Shown here: positions 23,701 to 32,723 of the stretch, in pieces
Position numbering within the stretch: position 1 is the first letter of the stretch
Layout of the letters: each line of letters opens with the position of its first letter
NCBI GenBank assembly: GCA_045592625.1
Contig: JAZNVC010000014.1
Location: forward strand, 1-50,149
DNA length: 50,149 nucleotides
Direction: 5' to 3'
Source of the DNA: SIG607 sp045592625
GTDB taxonomy: Bacteria; Bacillota; Clostridia; Oscillospirales; Acutalibacteraceae
Notes under the pieces: generated by a model
What the model was told of the DNA's origin: nothing
Database searches by the model: none
The model's input: the letters and a program-made list of their open reading frames with translations, nothing else
Translations under genes and position numbers: made by a program

Positions 23701-25932
23701 TCAGAAAGATTCGTGGAATGTACGGGAGATAACTTCGCTTTGTTGTTCCCGTGAAAGTTTACAGAAGTTAACGGCGTATCCCGAAACACGTATGGTAAGA
23801 TTGGGATAATCCTCAGGATTTTCATAAGCCTTCATAAGAAGTTCTCTATTCATAACGTTAACATTAAGATGATGAGCACAGTTTCCGAAGTAACCTCCCA
23901 TTATTGTAACAAGATTATCTATTTGTTCTTGCTTGGTTTTGCCTAAAGCATCGGGCACTATTGAGAAAGTATTGGAAATACCGTCTCTGGCATCAAGATA
24001 TGAAAGCTTAGATACTGAGTTAAGGGATGCTATAGCACCGTTTTCTTCGCGATTATGCATAGGATTTGCACCGGGTGCAAAAGGTTCACCGGCTTTTCTG
24101 CCGTCAGGGGTACTGCCTGTCTTTTTACCGTACATAACGTTGGAAGTAATCGTTAGTGCGGAAAGGGTGTGAACGGCATTTCTGTATGTGGGAGTCTTCT
24201 TGAGTTCCTCAGAAACATCATGAAGCAAATCGTGTGCAATCATATCTACTCTATCATCGTCGTTACCAAATTTGGGGAAGTCGCCTTCGGTGATGAAGTC
24301 AACAATAAGTCCGTTTTCATCTCTTATGGGTTTAACCGTTGCATACTTAATGGCAGAAAGTGAGTCTGCTGCAACAGAAAGTCCTGCAACACCGAAAGCC
24401 ATAAGTCTTTCAACTTTTGTATCGTGAAGTGCCATTTGGCTCTTTTCGTATGCATATTTATCGTGCATATAGTGTATGCAATTCATTGTATTAACGTAAA
24501 GTGCGGCAAGCCACTCAAGATAAATATGGAAGCGTTTCATTACCACATCATAGTCTAAAACATCATCTTCGATTGCACCCATCTGCGGACCAAGTTTTGT
24601 ACCGAAAACATTATCTGTACCGCCGTTTATAGCAAGTAGCAACAACTTTGCAAGATTGGTTCTTGCACCAAAGAATTGCATTTGTTTACCTACCATCATA
24701 GCAGAAACACAGCAGGCTATCGCGTAGTCATCACCATATGTGGGGCGCATAATATCGTCGTTTTCGTATTGTATAGAATCGGTATCAATGGAAATTTCGG
24801 CACAGTAAGCTTTAAATGCTTCGGGGAGGCGTTCGCTCCATAATACCGTAAGATTCGGTTCGGGAGCAGGGCCTAAGTTACGAAGTGTATTGAGGATACG
24901 GAAAGAGGTTTTGGTAACAAGAGTGCGGTTATCTTCGCCCATACCACCGATACTCTCGGTAATCCACATAGGATCTCCACCGAAAAGTTCGTTATATTCA
25001 GGAGTGCGCAAATGCCTTGCCATACGAAGCTTAATTACCAGGTCATCGATAATTTCCTGAGCTTCTGACTCGGTTAATGTACCGTTTTTTAGGTCACGCT
25101 CAATATAAATATCAAAGAAGGTGCTGGTTCTTCCAAATGACATAGCGGCACCATTCTGTTCCTTGTTAGCAGCAAGATATCCGAAGTATGTCCATTGAAC
25201 AGCCTCTTTTGTATTATTTGCAGGTAGCGAAATATCATATCCGTACATTTTCGCCATTTGTTTTGTAAGATTTAAGAAGTTAATCTGCTGAGCAACCTCT
25301 TCAAGAAGACGAATATTGTCGGCACACATAATATTTTTGCCTAACTCAGCTTTGTCTTTTTTCTTTTCTTCAATAAGAAAATCAATTCCGTAAAGTGCAA
25401 TACGTCTGTAGTCGCCGATTATTCTGCCTCTGCCGTAAGCGTCAGGAAGACCTGTAAGAAGAGCACAGTGACGGGCAGCCTTCATCTCATCGGTATATAC
25501 TCTGAAAACACCGTCATTATGAGTTGTACGGAATTTGAATGCATTTTCAACATTGTCGGAAAGTTTATAACCATATGCTTCGCAGGAGGTACGGGCCATA
25601 CGGATTCCGCCAAAAGGATTTACGCCTCTTTTTAAAGGCTCGTCGGTTTGAAAGCCAACAATAATCTCATTATCCTTATCAAGATAGCCGGGAGCATATG
25701 AGCAAAGGGAAGAAACGGTGTCAACGTCAATATCCAATACACCGCCGTTTTCCTGTTCTTTTTTCTGGAGCACTTTAAACTTTTCCATCAAGTCGCAGGT
25801 GCGTTTTGTAGGACCGCAAAGGAATGAACCGTCATCCTCGTAAGGATGATAGTTTGTTTGAATAAAATCGCGAACGTCAACAGATTGCATCCATTTACCT
25901 TCATTAAATCCATACCATGCGTTATTAGTCAT
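23701..25932 (-). CDS. pflB: Formate C-acetyltransferase (pyruvate formate-lyase)
   Basis: Splits pyruvate and CoA into acetyl-CoA and formate, the oxygen-sensitive heart of mixed-acid fermentation and a source of formate for one-carbon units. 743 residues. The active-site pair Cys407-Cys408 (IACCVSAMM) and the glycyl-radical site Gly718 in RVSGYAVNF are intact; DAYGRGRIIGDYRRIALYG and TSNVMYGKKTGSTPDGRKAG are further signatures. GGAGGA precedes the ATG. The leader carries a ZTP-type riboswitch and terminator, so expression should follow folate/purine status. Confidence 0.96.
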   Translation of the reverse strand: MTNNAWYGFNEGKWMQSVDVRDFIQTNYHPYEDDGSFLCGPTKRTCDLMEKFKVLQKKEQENGGVLDIDVDTVSSLCSYAPGYLDKDNEIIVGFQTDEPLKRGVNPFGGIRMARTSCEAYGYKLSDNVENAFKFRTTHNDGVFRVYTDEMKAARHCALLTGLPDAYGRGRIIGDYRRIALYGIDFLIEEKKKDKAELGKNIMCADNIRLLEEVAQQINFLNLTKQMAKMYGYDISLPANNTKEAVQWTYFGYLAANKEQNGAAMSFGRTSTFFDIYIERDLKNGTLTESEAQEIIDDLVIKLRMARHLRTPEYNELFGGDPMWITESIGGMGEDNRTLVTKTSFRILNTLRNLGPAPEPNLTVLWSERLPEAFKAYCAEISIDTDSIQYENDDIMRPTYGDDYAIACCVSAMMVGKQMQFFGARTNLAKLLLLAINGGTDNVFGTKLGPQMGAIEDDVLDYDVVMKRFHIYLEWLAALYVNTMNCIHYMHDKYAYEKSQMALHDTKVERLMAFGVAGLSVAADSLSAIKYATVKPIRDENGLIVDFITEGDFPKFGNDDDRVDMIAHDLLHDVSEELKKTPTYRNAVHTLSALTITSNVMYGKKTGSTPDGRKAGEPFAPGANPMHNREENGAIASLNSVSKLSYLDARDGISNTFSIVPDALGKTKQEQIDNLVTIMGGYFGNCAHHLNVNVMNRELLMKAYENPEDYPNLTIRVSGYAVNFCKLSREQQSEVISRTFHESF

Positions 25933-25983
25933 ATAAATTCCTCCAATAAGGGATAATTGTTAAAAATTCGACAGTGTTTTGAG

Positions 25984-26017
25984 CATAAAAATAAGTAGCT
26001 AAGAAATTCTTAACTAC
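25984..26017 (-). terminator. Riboswitch-controlled terminator in the pflB leader
   Basis: On the minus strand GTAGTTAAGAA and TTCTTAGCTAC form a stem with one wobble, followed by TTATTTTTATG. Its 5' arm overlaps the last bases (GGGTAG) of the ZTP aptamer, so ligand binding and terminator folding exclude each other. Confidence 0.75.
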
Positions 26018-26089
26018 CCAGACGGACGGCATAAAACCATTGATCGAATGCACTGTGTTAATTCACATACCCGTCAGCACCCAATCTCT
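26013..26089 (-). ncRNA. ZTP (pfl motif) riboswitch aptamer
   Basis: ZTP riboswitches sense the purine intermediate ZTP/ZMP, a sign of 10-formyl-THF shortage, and turn on one-carbon genes; the motif was named for its link to pfl. Read on the minus strand, the leader has GGGTGCTGACGGG near the 5' end, a small TGTG/CACA hairpin, and the conserved 3' block CCGTCTGGGTAG (26025-26014). The transcript should start near 26089 at the aptamer's first bases. The 3' block runs into a terminator stem, the standard expression platform. The assignment rests on the 3' block and context, not a covariance search. Confidence 0.72.
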
Positions 26090-26095
26090 GATAGT

Positions 26096-26124
26096 ATAAT
26101 ACCACAACCTGTTGTGTATTGCAA
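26096..26124 (-). promoter_or_regulatory. Promoter of pflB with palindromic spacer
   Basis: Minus strand TTGCAA (26124-26119), 17-base spacer, TATTAT (26101-26096). The spacer holds the perfect palindrome CACAAC CT GTTGTG at 26103-26116, a likely repressor-binding site. Confidence 0.65.
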
Positions 26125-26197
26125 CAAAAAAATATCAAAATATGCAATTTTTGTTGAATTATCACATATTTTTGTTAAAATAGTTGTTTTATTTTAC

Positions 26198-26225
26198 TTG
26201 ACTGATAAGAATATCGGTGTATAAT
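26198..26225 (+). promoter_or_regulatory. Promoter of metY-metA
   Basis: TTGACT at 26198-26203, 16 bases, TATAAT at 26220-26225; a second TATAAT follows at 26226. Only about 40 bases of leader remain before ATG 26270, so there is no room for a SAM riboswitch or T-box. Confidence 0.7.
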
Positions 26226-26269
26226 TATAATGATATATTCTTATTATTTACTATAGGGAGGAAAATATA

Positions 26270-27553
26270 ATGAATAATTTTAATATAGATACGAAATGCG
26301 TTCAAGGTGGTTACCGTCCGGGAAATGGAGAACCCAGACAGGTTCCCATTATTCAGAGCACTACCTTTAAATATGAATCTTCCAGTGAGATGGGTAAGCT
26401 TTTTGACCTTGAAGCGTCGGGATATTTCTATTCACGCTTACAAAATCCGACAAACGATACAGTAGCTGCTAAAATTTGCGAACTTGAAGGCGGTACAGCT
26501 GCAATGCTTACTTCCTCGGGACAGGCGGCAAGTTTTTACAGTATATTTAATATTGCATCGGCAGGAGATCACGTAATTGCTTCTTCTGCTATTTACGGAG
26601 GAACATACAATCTTTTCGCTGTTACTATGAAGAGGATGGGTATTGAATTCACCTTTGTTTCTCCTGATATAAATGAAGAGGACTTGCAGAAAGAATTTAA
26701 GGATAATACAAAAGCAGTTTTCGGTGAGACTATTGCAAATCCTGCCTTAAAGGTTCTTGATATCGAAAAATTTGCCCGTGTTGCTCATAAAAACGGTGTG
26801 CCGCTTATTATTGATAACACCTTCGCAACCCCTGTAAATTGCCGTCCGTTTGAATGGGGTGCAGATATTGTTACCCATTCTACAACTAAATATATGGATG
26901 GACACGGAAGCGGTGTAGGGGGATGTATTGTTGATTCCGGTAAATTTGACTGGACTAAATATCCCGAAAAATTCCCAGGACTTTGCACTCCCGATGACAG
27001 TTATCACGGTGTTACTTATACTGAACGTTTCGGACTTGAGGGTGCATATATCACTAAGGCCACCGCTCAGCTTATGAGAGATTTAGGTTCTATTCAGTCT
27101 CCGCAGAATGCTTATCTGGTTAATTTAGGACTTGAGAGTCTTCACGTAAGAATGCAGAGACATTGTGAAAACGGACTTGCCGTTGCTAAGTTTTTACAGA
27201 ATGACGATAGAATTTCTTGGGTTATTTATCCCGGACTTGAAGGGGCTCCTGACTTCGATCTTGTTAAGAAATATATGCCCAAGGGAACTTGCGGTGTTGT
27301 AAGTTTTGGTGTAAAAGGCGGTAGAAAAGCTGCCGAGAAATTTATGGCAGGACTTAAAATTGCCGCTATTGAAACCCATGTTGCCGATGCAAGAAGCTGC
27401 TGTTTGCATCCTGCAAGTGCAACACACCGACAGATGAATGATGATGAACTTATTGCAGCAGGTGTACTTCCTGATTTGGTGCGTTTTTCTTGCGGACTTG
27501 AAAGCAGCGAAGACCTTATCAACGATATTAAAAACGCATTAGACAATATTTAA
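26270..27553 (+). CDS. metY: O-acetylhomoserine sulfhydrylase
   Basis: PLP enzyme making homocysteine from O-acetylhomoserine and sulfide. 427 residues, the MetY length (cystathionine synthases are shorter). Signatures: IIQSTTFKYESSSEMGKLFD, YSRLQNPTNDTVAAKICELE, LTSSGQAASFYSI, IDNTFATP, and HSTTKYMDGHGSGVGG with the PLP lysine Lys207. AGGGAGG precedes the ATG. It is followed 21 bases later by metA, giving the direct sulfhydrylation route. Confidence 0.94.
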   Translation: MNNFNIDTKCVQGGYRPGNGEPRQVPIIQSTTFKYESSSEMGKLFDLEASGYFYSRLQNPTNDTVAAKICELEGGTAAMLTSSGQAASFYSIFNIASAGDHVIASSAIYGGTYNLFAVTMKRMGIEFTFVSPDINEEDLQKEFKDNTKAVFGETIANPALKVLDIEKFARVAHKNGVPLIIDNTFATPVNCRPFEWGADIVTHSTTKYMDGHGSGVGGCIVDSGKFDWTKYPEKFPGLCTPDDSYHGVTYTERFGLEGAYITKATAQLMRDLGSIQSPQNAYLVNLGLESLHVRMQRHCENGLAVAKFLQNDDRISWVIYPGLEGAPDFDLVKKYMPKGTCGVVSFGVKGGRKAAEKFMAGLKIAAIETHVADARSCCLHPASATHRQMNDDELIAAGVLPDLVRFSCGLESSEDLINDIKNALDNI

Positions 27554-27574
27554 TAAAAAGAGAGTTGACATAAT

Positions 27575-28501
27575 ATGCCAATAAGAATCCCAAATGATCT
27601 ACCCGCAGTAAAGACATTACTTAATGAGAATATTTTCGTAATGTCTGAACAGCGTGCAGTTACTCAGGATATTCGTCCTTTAAGGATTTTATTGCTTAAC
27701 TTAATGCCCAATAAAATTGCTACCGAAACACAGTTATCAAGACTTCTCGGTAATACTCCTTTGCAGGTAGAGTTAGAGCTTATTCATACAAGCACTTATC
27801 ATTCAAAAAATACTTCCAGTGAACATCTTCTTGCTTTTTATAAAACCTTTGAAGATGTTAAAGATCAAACCTTTGACGGAATGATTATTACAGGTGCTCC
27901 TGTGGAAAAAATGGAGTTTGAAGAGGTTGAATATTGGGATGAGCTTTGTCAGATAATGGAGTGGACAAAAACTCATGTTCATTCTACATTTCATATCTGT
28001 TGGGGTGCACAGGCAGGTCTCTATTATCATTATGGTATAAAAAAATATCCTTTGGACAGTAAATTGTTCGGTGTTTTTGAGCATACCGCAGATTATAAAA
28101 ACTCAATGTTATTAAGAGGATTTGACGATACTTTCTTTGTTCCTCATTCTCGTCATACAACTATAAAAAGAGAGGATATAGAAAAGGTAAAGGAATTAAA
28201 AATCGTTGCATCTTCTGAAAAAGCAGGAATTTATGCCTTGCTTACAGAAAATGGTAAACAGGTATTTATAACAGGACATTCCGAATATGACGCTAATACC
28301 TTAAACGATGAATATATGAGAGATTTGGATAGGGGAGATGCTATTGATGTTCCTGAAAATTATTATCCCGATGATGACCCTAAAAATGTTCCAAATGTAA
28401 AATGGCGTTCTCATGCTCATTTGCTTTATTCTAACTGGCTTAATTATTTTGTATATCAAACTACCCCTTACGACATTAAAGAAATAAATAAAACAAAATG
28501 A
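27575..28501 (+). CDS. metA: Homoserine O-acetyltransferase (MetA type)
   Basis: Activates homoserine for sulfur transfer. 308 residues of the MetA family: MPIRIPNDLPAVKTLLNENI start, LRILLLNLMPNKIATETQLS, and catalytic Cys142 in HICWGAQAG, with His and Glu of the triad in FITGHSEYD. Residue 111 is Glu (GAPVE), which in this family marks acetyl-CoA rather than succinyl-CoA use. That agrees with the adjacent metY, whose substrate is O-acetylhomoserine. Confidence 0.94.
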   Translation: MPIRIPNDLPAVKTLLNENIFVMSEQRAVTQDIRPLRILLLNLMPNKIATETQLSRLLGNTPLQVELELIHTSTYHSKNTSSEHLLAFYKTFEDVKDQTFDGMIITGAPVEKMEFEEVEYWDELCQIMEWTKTHVHSTFHICWGAQAGLYYHYGIKKYPLDSKLFGVFEHTADYKNSMLLRGFDDTFFVPHSRHTTIKREDIEKVKELKIVASSEKAGIYALLTENGKQVFITGHSEYDANTLNDEYMRDLDRGDAIDVPENYYPDDDPKNVPNVKWRSHAHLLYSNWLNYFVYQTTPYDIKEINKTK

Positions 28502-28505
28502 TGTG

Positions 28506-28541
28506 TTTTTAACCTGCGAGTTCTTGCTCGCAGGTTAAAAA
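28506..28541. terminator. Long perfect palindrome after metA
   Basis: TTTTTAACCTGCGAG TTCTTG CTCGCAGGTTAAAAA: 15-bp perfect stem. On the plus strand the stem is followed by A residues, not T, so classic termination would rely on the stem-internal part or work leftwards. Confidence 0.55.
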
Positions 28542-28574
28542 ATTGAAAAAAGTAGAAAATAAGTGAAAAAAGTC

Positions 28575-28603
28575 TTGACTTCACCGCACTGAAGTGATAG
28601 ACT
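28575..28603 (+). promoter_or_regulatory. Promoter of the his operon with inverted repeat
   Basis: TTGACT at 28575-28580, 17 bases, TAGACT at 28598-28603. ACTTCA at 28578-28583 and TGAAGT at 28590-28595 form an inverted repeat across the -35 box and spacer, a plausible operator. No T-box or histidine-rich leader peptide lies in the short leader. Confidence 0.65.
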
Positions 28604-28640
28604 GATGAAGTAAAATCTTTTTAGGAGGATAATACTTATA

Positions 28641-29762
28641 ATGATTATTGATAATGCATTACTTAAGTATGATGAAGAATCTGTTTTCAAACTTCGTTCG
28701 TTATATAAGGATTACGGTTACTGTAGATATAAGATGAGCAAATTTGAAGAATATGATTTATATGTTAAAAATAAAGATTTTCTTATTTCCGACAGCGTAA
28801 TCACCTTTACGGATACACGGGGTAGGTTATTAGCCTTAAAGCCTGATGTCACACTTTCTATAATAAATAACTGTAAAGATGTAGAAGGACAGGTTCAAAA
28901 GGTTTATTATGATGAAAAGGTTTACAGAGTATCCGGAAACTCACATAATTATAAAGAAATAATGCAGACCGGTCTTGAGTGTATAGGCGATATCGGTCTT
29001 TATGACATTTGCGAGGTTTTGCTTCTTGCAATACTCAGTCTTCAGATTATTGATAGCGATTATGTACTTTCGCTTTCCCACATCGGTCTTCTTAAAAATG
29101 TGCTTGATGATTTGAAGATAGAGGACAGTAAAAAAGAAACCATTATCAATCTTATTTGCTCGAAAAATTCCGACGATTTAGCTGTCTTTTGCGAAAATTC
29201 AGGATATAATAAAAAAATCTTTGAAGCTCTTAATATCTTCACTTTATCTTTTTCATCATATGATAGGGCGGTCGAAGTATTTTCAGCAATCGAGATGGGA
29301 GAAGAAACCAAAAAATCTTTTGATGAATTTATAAAAATACTTAAGGTAATTAAAAGCAGAGGGTTTGAAGATAAAACCATTATAGATTTTTCCAGTGTAG
29401 ACGGTATGAAATACTATAGCGGTATTGTTTTCAAAGGCTATATTAATGGCATTCCCGAAAGTGTATGTTCGGGCGGCCAGTATGATAAGCTTATGAAAAA
29501 AATGGGCAGAACAAGCTCGGCTATAGGCTTTGCAGTTTATCTAGATGCTCTTGAACGTTTTAAAGAAAGCGAAAATGAATTTGACGTTGACGTAGTACTG
29601 TTGGAAAACGATTCGATTGACGCGGTTTTTGATGCTGTTAAGGAACTTTCCGAAAACGGACAAACCGTTAGAGTATGTAAAAATATTCCCGATAATATCC
29701 GTTATAAAAGGGTTGTTAAGCTTTTCGGAAAGGAATTGGTGACCGTTTGTGAAAATAATTAA
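28641..29762 (+). CDS. hisZ: ATP phosphoribosyltransferase regulatory subunit HisZ
   Basis: A 373-residue paralogue of histidyl-tRNA synthetase that lacks aminoacylation and serves as regulatory partner of short HisG. Class II synthetase-like segments are TFTDTRGRLLALKPDVTLSI and QTGLECIGDIGLYDICEVL; the C-terminal part has SVCSGGQYDKLMKKMG and SAIGFAVYLDAL. AGGAGG stands ahead of the ATG. It heads the operon and its end overlaps hisG. Confidence 0.9.
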   Translation: MIIDNALLKYDEESVFKLRSLYKDYGYCRYKMSKFEEYDLYVKNKDFLISDSVITFTDTRGRLLALKPDVTLSIINNCKDVEGQVQKVYYDEKVYRVSGNSHNYKEIMQTGLECIGDIGLYDICEVLLLAILSLQIIDSDYVLSLSHIGLLKNVLDDLKIEDSKKETIINLICSKNSDDLAVFCENSGYNKKIFEALNIFTLSFSSYDRAVEVFSAIEMGEETKKSFDEFIKILKVIKSRGFEDKTIIDFSSVDGMKYYSGIVFKGYINGIPESVCSGGQYDKLMKKMGRTSSAIGFAVYLDALERFKESENEFDVDVVLLENDSIDAVFDAVKELSENGQTVRVCKNIPDNIRYKRVVKLFGKELVTVCENN

Positions 29763-30378
29763 CGTTGCTCTTCCTAAGGGAAGACTTGGTGAAAAAGTTT
29801 ATGATATGTTTGAAAAGGCAGGCTTTCCTTGTCCTTCAATAAAAGAAAACAACCGAAAGCTTATTTTTGAAAACGAGGAAGTCGGTGTAAGATATTTTTG
29901 GGTGAAGCCTTCTGACGTTGCTATTTACGTTGAAAGAGGTGCCGCAGATATCGGTGTTGCGGGAAAAGACATTCTCCTTGAATATAGTCCCGATGTTTTT
30001 GAACTGCTTGACCTTAAAATAGGTAAATGCCGAATGGCAGTTGCCGCTAAAAAGGATTTTAGAGATAATACCGACAGAACTTTAAGGGTTGCTACAAAAT
30101 TTTCAAATATAGCCGCAAAGTATTATGCTGAAAAATGTCGGGATATAGATATAATCCATCTTAACGGTTCTATTGAAATCGCACCTATTCTAGGACTTTC
30201 AGATGTAATTGTGGATATTGTAGAAACAGGGAAAACACTTTTGGAGAATGATTTAATTCCCTTTGAAACAATAATTCCCATAAGTGCACGACTTATAGCA
30301 AATAAGTCTTCCTATCAGTTTAAAAAAGAAACTATTGAGGCCGTAAGATGCGGTCTTAGTAAACAAGTGAGTGATTGA
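29749..30378 (+). CDS. hisG: ATP phosphoribosyltransferase catalytic subunit (short form)
   Basis: First step of histidine synthesis: ATP plus PRPP. 209 residues, the short type lacking the C-terminal regulatory domain, which matches the presence of HisZ. INVALPKGRLGEKVYDMFEK, ERGAADIGVAGKDILLE and ILGLSDVIVDIVETGKTL are family motifs. GTG start at 29749 lies inside the end of hisZ, indicating coupled translation. Confidence 0.95.
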   Translation: MKIINVALPKGRLGEKVYDMFEKAGFPCPSIKENNRKLIFENEEVGVRYFWVKPSDVAIYVERGAADIGVAGKDILLEYSPDVFELLDLKIGKCRMAVAAKKDFRDNTDRTLRVATKFSNIAAKYYAEKCRDIDIIHLNGSIEIAPILGLSDVIVDIVETGKTLLENDLIPFETIIPISARLIANKSSYQFKKETIEAVRCGLSKQVSD

Positions 30379-30379
30379 A

Positions 30380-31663
30380 ATGATAAAGATTCTAAAATAT
30401 GGTGAAGTATCCTTAGAGGAAATTTTTAATAGGGGTACTGCAACAACCGACGTTTCAGGTATCGTTAGCGAAATTATAGCGGATGTAAAAGAAAACGGTG
30501 ATGCAGCTTTATTTAAGTATTGCGAAAAATTTGATAAGGCAAAGCTTAGCAGTCTTGAAGTAAACGAGGAAGAAAAAAAAGAGGCAATGTCATTAGTTGA
30601 TTCCCGTTTTATAGAAATCCTCAAAAAAGCTGCGGAAAATATACGAAGCTTTCATTCAAGACAGGTTCGTAACAGCTTTATCATTAATGATACTCCCGGT
30701 GTGGTTATAGGACAAAAGGTTATTCCTGTTGACAGAGCCGGTCTTTATGTTCCTGGCGGTACAGCCGCATATCCTTCCACAGTTCTTATGGACAGTATTC
30801 CTGCTAAAATAGCCGGGGTAAAAGAGGTTTGCATTACAACTCCTCCAATGGCTAATGGTAAAGTTAACCCTGTAATTCTTGTTGCCGCCATTGTTGCCGG
30901 TGTTGACAGAATATTCAAGGTTGGCGGTGCACAGGCTATTGCGGCACTAACATATGGAACTCAGACTATTCCAAAGGTGGATAAAATTGTCGGTCCCGGT
31001 AACGCCTTTGTTGCTGAAGCAAAGAAACAGGTATACGGAACTGTCTCAATAGATATGATTGCAGGTCCAAGCGAAATTTTAGTGGTTTCTGATAATACTT
31101 CATATCCCTCTTATGTTGCGGCTGACCTACTTTCACAGGCAGAACACGATAAAATGGCAAGTGCTGTGTTGGTTACCGATAGTGATGAGTTTGCATTAAA
31201 GGTAAGCGATGAACTTGAAAAACAGATTCCGCTTTTACCAAGAAGCGAAATAGCAAGAACTTCTATCGATGCAAACGGCAAAATCATAGTAGTAAAAGAT
31301 CTTAACACTGCAATTGAAATTGCTAATGAAATCGCACCGGAACATTTGGAACTTTGTGTAGATAACCCCTTTGATTATCTCGATTCCGTTCGTCATGCCG
31401 GAAGCATTTTTATGGGTAAATACTGTCCCGAAGCATTAGGTGACTATTTTGCAGGACCTAACCACACACTTCCGACAAGCGGTACGGCCAAATTTTCAAG
31501 TCCTCTTTCAGTAGATGATTTCGTTAAAAAAACGCAGTACACATACTACACCAAAGATGCACTTAGCAAAGTTGCAGAAGACGTTGCTTATTTTGCTGAA
31601 AAAGAAGGGCTTACCGCTCACGCAAAAAGTGCAATAATTCGTACGGAGAATAATAATGAGTAA
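30380..31663 (+). CDS. hisD: Histidinol dehydrogenase
   Basis: Oxidises histidinol to histidine in two NAD-dependent steps. About 427 residues: DRAGLYVPGGTAAYPSTVLM, KVGGAQAIAALTYGT, VDKIVGPGNAFVAEAKKQV, MIAGPSEILVVSD and LSQAEHDKMASAVLVT carry the zinc and substrate residues. Two starts are possible, GTG 30371 (overlapping the hisG stop) and ATG 30380; the ATG has better spacing to the AGTGA site. Confidence 0.95.
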   Translation: MIKILKYGEVSLEEIFNRGTATTDVSGIVSEIIADVKENGDAALFKYCEKFDKAKLSSLEVNEEEKKEAMSLVDSRFIEILKKAAENIRSFHSRQVRNSFIINDTPGVVIGQKVIPVDRAGLYVPGGTAAYPSTVLMDSIPAKIAGVKEVCITTPPMANGKVNPVILVAAIVAGVDRIFKVGGAQAIAALTYGTQTIPKVDKIVGPGNAFVAEAKKQVYGTVSIDMIAGPSEILVVSDNTSYPSYVAADLLSQAEHDKMASAVLVTDSDEFALKVSDELEKQIPLLPRSEIARTSIDANGKIIVVKDLNTAIEIANEIAPEHLELCVDNPFDYLDSVRHAGSIFMGKYCPEALGDYFAGPNHTLPTSGTAKFSSPLSVDDFVKKTQYTYYTKDALSKVAEDVAYFAEKEGLTAHAKSAIIRTENNNE

Positions 31664-32723
31664 ATATCTTAAAAACTGTTATTCGACGCTTGAGGCTTAT
31701 GTTCCGGGTGAACAGCCAAATGATGGAGAATATATTAAGCTTAATACAAATGAATCTCCTTTCCCTCCGTCTGAAAGCGTTATAAATGCTATTAACTGTG
31801 AAGAGGTTAAAAATTTAAGACTATATTCCGACCCCACTGCCGATAAGCTGAAAAAATCCATTGCTTCTTTATATGGCGTTGAAAGTGAAAATGTTTACGT
31901 TGCTAACGGTAGTGACGATATTTTAAATTTTTCTTTTATGGCGTTTTCAGGTGAAAAAGGGGAAGCGGTATTTCCTGAAATCAGTTACGGATTTTATAAA
32001 GTTTTTGCTGAACTTTATGGAATAAAATCAGAACAGATACCTTTGAAAGACGATTTTAGCATAGATTATAAAGACTATTTAAATAAGAATAAATTTATAG
32101 TAATTGCTAATCCCAATGCCCCTACAGGTCTTACCTTAAATCTTGAAGAAATAGAAGAAATATTAAAAAGCAATAAGGATAACATAGTGCTTATTGATGA
32201 AGCATACGTTGATTTTGGCGGAGAGAGTGCTGTAAAACTTGTATCAAAATACGATAATCTTCTTGTTTGTATGACCTTTTCAAAATCTCGTTGTTTGGCT
32301 GGGGCAAGGCTCGGTTTTGCTATCGGTAACAGCGAAATCATTAAGGATTTAGAACTTATTAAATATTCAACAAATCCATATAATATCAACCGCCTGACAC
32401 TTCTCGCAGGAAAGGCTGCTATTGATGATAATGATTATTATATAGAGTGTTGTAAAACCATTATTGAAAACCGAAAATATACTGTAAACCAGCTTAAGAA
32501 ACTTGGGTTTTATGTTACCGATTCCAAAGCTAACTTTATTTTTGCTGAGTGTGACTGGATAGATGGCGAAACTCTTTATAAAAAACTTAAAGAAAGAAAA
32601 ATACTTATTCGTCATTTTTCAAATGAAAAAATTAAAAACTTTAACCGCATTACTATTGGTACTTTAAATCAAATGGAAGCGTTTATCGAAAACGTTAAAC
32701 GCATTAAGGAGGAAATGGTATGA
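31656..32723 (+). CDS. hisC: Histidinol-phosphate aminotransferase
   Basis: Class I/II PLP aminotransferase using glutamate. 355 residues; YIKLNTNESPFPPSESV, YVANGSDDILNFSFMAF, ANPNAPTGL, LIDEAYVDFG and the PLP lysine region FSKSRCLAGARLGFAIG are typical. It overlaps hisD by 8 bases and hisB by 4. Confidence 0.93.
   Translation: MSKYLKNCYSTLEAYVPGEQPNDGEYIKLNTNESPFPPSESVINAINCEEVKNLRLYSDPTADKLKKSIASLYGVESENVYVANGSDDILNFSFMAFSGEKGEAVFPEISYGFYKVFAELYGIKSEQIPLKDDFSIDYKDYLNKNKFIVIANPNAPTGLTLNLEEIEEILKSNKDNIVLIDEAYVDFGGESAVKLVSKYDNLLVCMTFSKSRCLAGARLGFAIGNSEIIKDLELIKYSTNPYNINRLTLLAGKAAIDDNDYYIECCKTIIENRKYTVNQLKKLGFYVTDSKANFIFAECDWIDGETLYKKLKERKILIRHFSNEKIKNFNRITIGTLNQMEAFIENVKRIKEEMV

Noticed and set aside
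26126..26269. SAM riboswitch or T-box before metY, and a Rex site TTGTTAAAATAGTTG.
   Set aside because: The leader from the promoter is only about 40 bases; no SAM-I or T-box motifs are visible; the Rex-like right half-site is poor.
28604..28640. Histidine attenuator or T-box before hisZ.
   Set aside because: The leader is about 30 bases with no histidine codon run or T-box sequence.
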